NCBI RefSeq assembly: GCF_001640025.1
Contig: NC_031671.1
Location: forward strand, 1,922,001-1,986,000
DNA length: 64,000 bases
Source of the DNA: Sugiyamaella lignohabitans
Taxonomy: Eukaryota > Ascomycota > Dipodascomycetes > Dipodascales > Trichomonascaceae
Reading direction: 5' to 3'
The translations under genes and the position numbers were made by a program. Below the pieces are notes generated by a model, which saw nothing but the letters and a program-made list of their open reading frames with translations, ran no database searches and was not told where the DNA came from. Below, piece by piece: positions 62,997-64,000 of this stretch (position 1 is its first letter; each line of letters opens with the position of its first letter).

Positions 62997-63211
62997 CACG
63001 GGACGCCATAACAACCCCCCCCCCCCCCCCCCCCCCCCCTTGCTTTCTGAGACATACCCCTGAGAACTCCGCATTCGATGTTCATGTCACGTGCAGAGAT
63101 GGCTGTTATCAGGCAATTAAGCGCCATGCGATAACGATAAGCGCCTTCTGGTGTACATATATGGGTCTGTTCCCAATGACATTTGGATATTGAGAAGAGA
63201 CATTCAGCAGA
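62997..63211. other. Short spacer with C-run and amidase promoter
   Basis: The C-run at 63015-63039 marks the breakpoint between retroelement and ordinary sequence. GCGATAACGATAAGCGCC near 63127 has two GATA cores, the type of site used by nitrogen-regulated GATA factors. Confidence 0.5.
63015..63039 (+). repeat. Homopolymer of 25 C
   Basis: Uninterrupted C-run directly after the truncated gag region. Such runs are rare in yeast and may be a sequencing or assembly joint. Confidence 0.8.
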
Positions 63212-64000
63212 ATGAGTGAAGAGAATTGGGAATTAGTTGCTAAACAGAAGCGCCACTCTGTCCGGGCCGAGATCCCCTCGAAATGGATACTGGATAGCAT
63301 TCCAAGTGCCGATGAAGAGCCGAATACTTTGGAGTATTTGGACAAGATAGTTACGAAAAAGACGTTATCAATTACCAGCAAGACAATGAGGGAGTTGATT
63401 AAACAGATTTCTAGTGGAGAGTTGACATCTTTGGAAGTTACCGAGGCATTCTGTGAACGTGCTGCTTACGCCCACCAGATCCTCAGTTGCTGCTCCGAAA
63501 TCTTCTTTGATAGAGCGCTTGAGACTGCAAAGAAACTGGACGCTTATTATAAAGAGACAGGAAAAGTCGTTGGCCCTTTACATGGTATTCCGGTGTCTTT
63601 GAAAGATCAGGTCAATTTAGAGGGAATTGAGACGTCTATTGGATATGTTAGTCATCTTGGAAAGCCAGCTACCAAGGACGATGAGTCGGTTATTGCGCAC
63701 TTACTCAGAGATGCCGGTGCTGTATTTTACGTTAAGACAACAGTTCCAATGGCTATGATGGCTGGTGATACTCATAGCAATATTTGGGGGTACACTTATA
63801 ATTCTATTAACAGACATTTGAGTGCTGGTGGTAGTTCGGGCGGTGAGGGTGCTTTGATAGGCAGTCATGGCAGTTTGATTGGATTGGGTACTGATATTGG
63901 TGGATCGATCCGTATTCCAGCGGCCTTTAATCACCTGTTCGGACTTCGACCCTCTCACGGAAGGATTCCGTATTTGAATGTAACGAACTCGTACTCGGGT
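63212..64000 (+). CDS. Amidase-signature family amidase, 3' end outside window
   Basis: Open from the ATG at 63212 to the window edge, 263 codons. The amidase-signature triad is present: Lys131 in PVSLKDQV, the cis-Ser at about 208 in AGGSSGGEGALI, and the nucleophile Ser232 in LGTDIGGSIRIPAAF. The 24-residue distance between the serines equals that in fatty acid amide hydrolase. The beginning (MSEENWELVAKQKRHSVRAEIPSKW) is typical of fungal acetamidase-like enzymes (AmdS/Amd2 group), which release ammonia from amides. GATA cores in the promoter fit nitrogen control. The exact substrate is not determined. The protein is cut at about half its expected length (about 540) by the window edge. Confidence 0.9.
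   Translation, partial: MSEENWELVAKQKRHSVRAEIPSKWILDSIPSADEEPNTLEYLDKIVTKKTLSITSKTMRELIKQISSGELTSLEVTEAFCERAAYAHQILSCCSEIFFDRALETAKKLDAYYKETGKVVGPLHGIPVSLKDQVNLEGIETSIGYVSHLGKPATKDDESVIAHLLRDAGAVFYVKTTVPMAMMAGDTHSNIWGYTYNSINRHLSAGGSSGGEGALIGSHGSLIGLGTDIGGSIRIPAAFNHLFGLRPSHGRIPYLNVTNSYSG

Overview
The window looks like nuclear DNA of a budding yeast (Saccharomycotina). The evidence is split genes with GTAAGT donors and TACTAAC/CTAAC branch sites only 5-20 nt from the acceptor, four Pol III tRNA genes with T-run terminators, fungal proteins (Prm1, Dnf3, Rax1, Tec1-type TEA factor, Sln1 hybrid kinase, two old yellow enzymes, Rpl19, ubiquitin-Rpl40), and a Ty3-like retroelement beside a tRNA gene. 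Long gene-free stretches and branch sites close to the acceptor suggest an early-branching lineage (Dipodascales/Trichomonascaceae-like). That placement is inference.

Layout. 1-5.3 kb: edge-truncated hydroxyacid dehydrogenase, an AT-hook protein, and a tRNA-His/Ala/His cluster. 5.3-18 kb: five minus-strand genes counting from PRM1: PRM1, ATM1, a two-exon tubby/LURP-like protein and a two-exon DNF3 flippase (PRM1 to DNF3 being four), with a probable extra leader intron in DNF3. 18-22 kb: gene-poor. 22-31 kb: RPL19, a four-helix membrane protein, tandem OYE paralogues, BOL3 and an AT-hook protein. 31-34.6 kb: gene-poor. 34.6-40 kb: ALKBH1-type dioxygenase and TEC1-like factor. 40-45 kb: gene-poor, with a TATAGC-rich stretch. 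45-60 kb: RAX1, ELL1, an SDR, RPL40 and SLN1. 60-64 kb: tRNA-Leu with two stacked LTRs, a gag-only Ty3-like remnant, and an edge-truncated amidase.

The most striking component is a dispersed GC-rich palindromic repeat, of which I count about 45 whole, half or decayed copies. A whole copy is about 136-150 bp. It starts TGCCTCCGGCGG, ends CCGCCGGAGGCA, and consists of two unlike half-arms, each a chain of small hairpins. Copies are absent from exons as modelled. They occur within 150 bp downstream of the stop codon in 13 of 18 complete protein genes, and inside 5 of 9 inferred introns. Several half copies form head-to-tail arrays with 90-96 bp periods. Stem substitutions are compensated, so the paired structure appears to be maintained. 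This family is my candidate for the undescribed system: a structured repeat concentrated at gene ends and in introns. A neutral mobile repeat tolerated only outside exons is the main alternative.

Apart from the tandem OYE pair, neighbouring genes do not form an obvious pathway. All boundaries, splice sites and counts were read by eye, with no similarity search or folding program.
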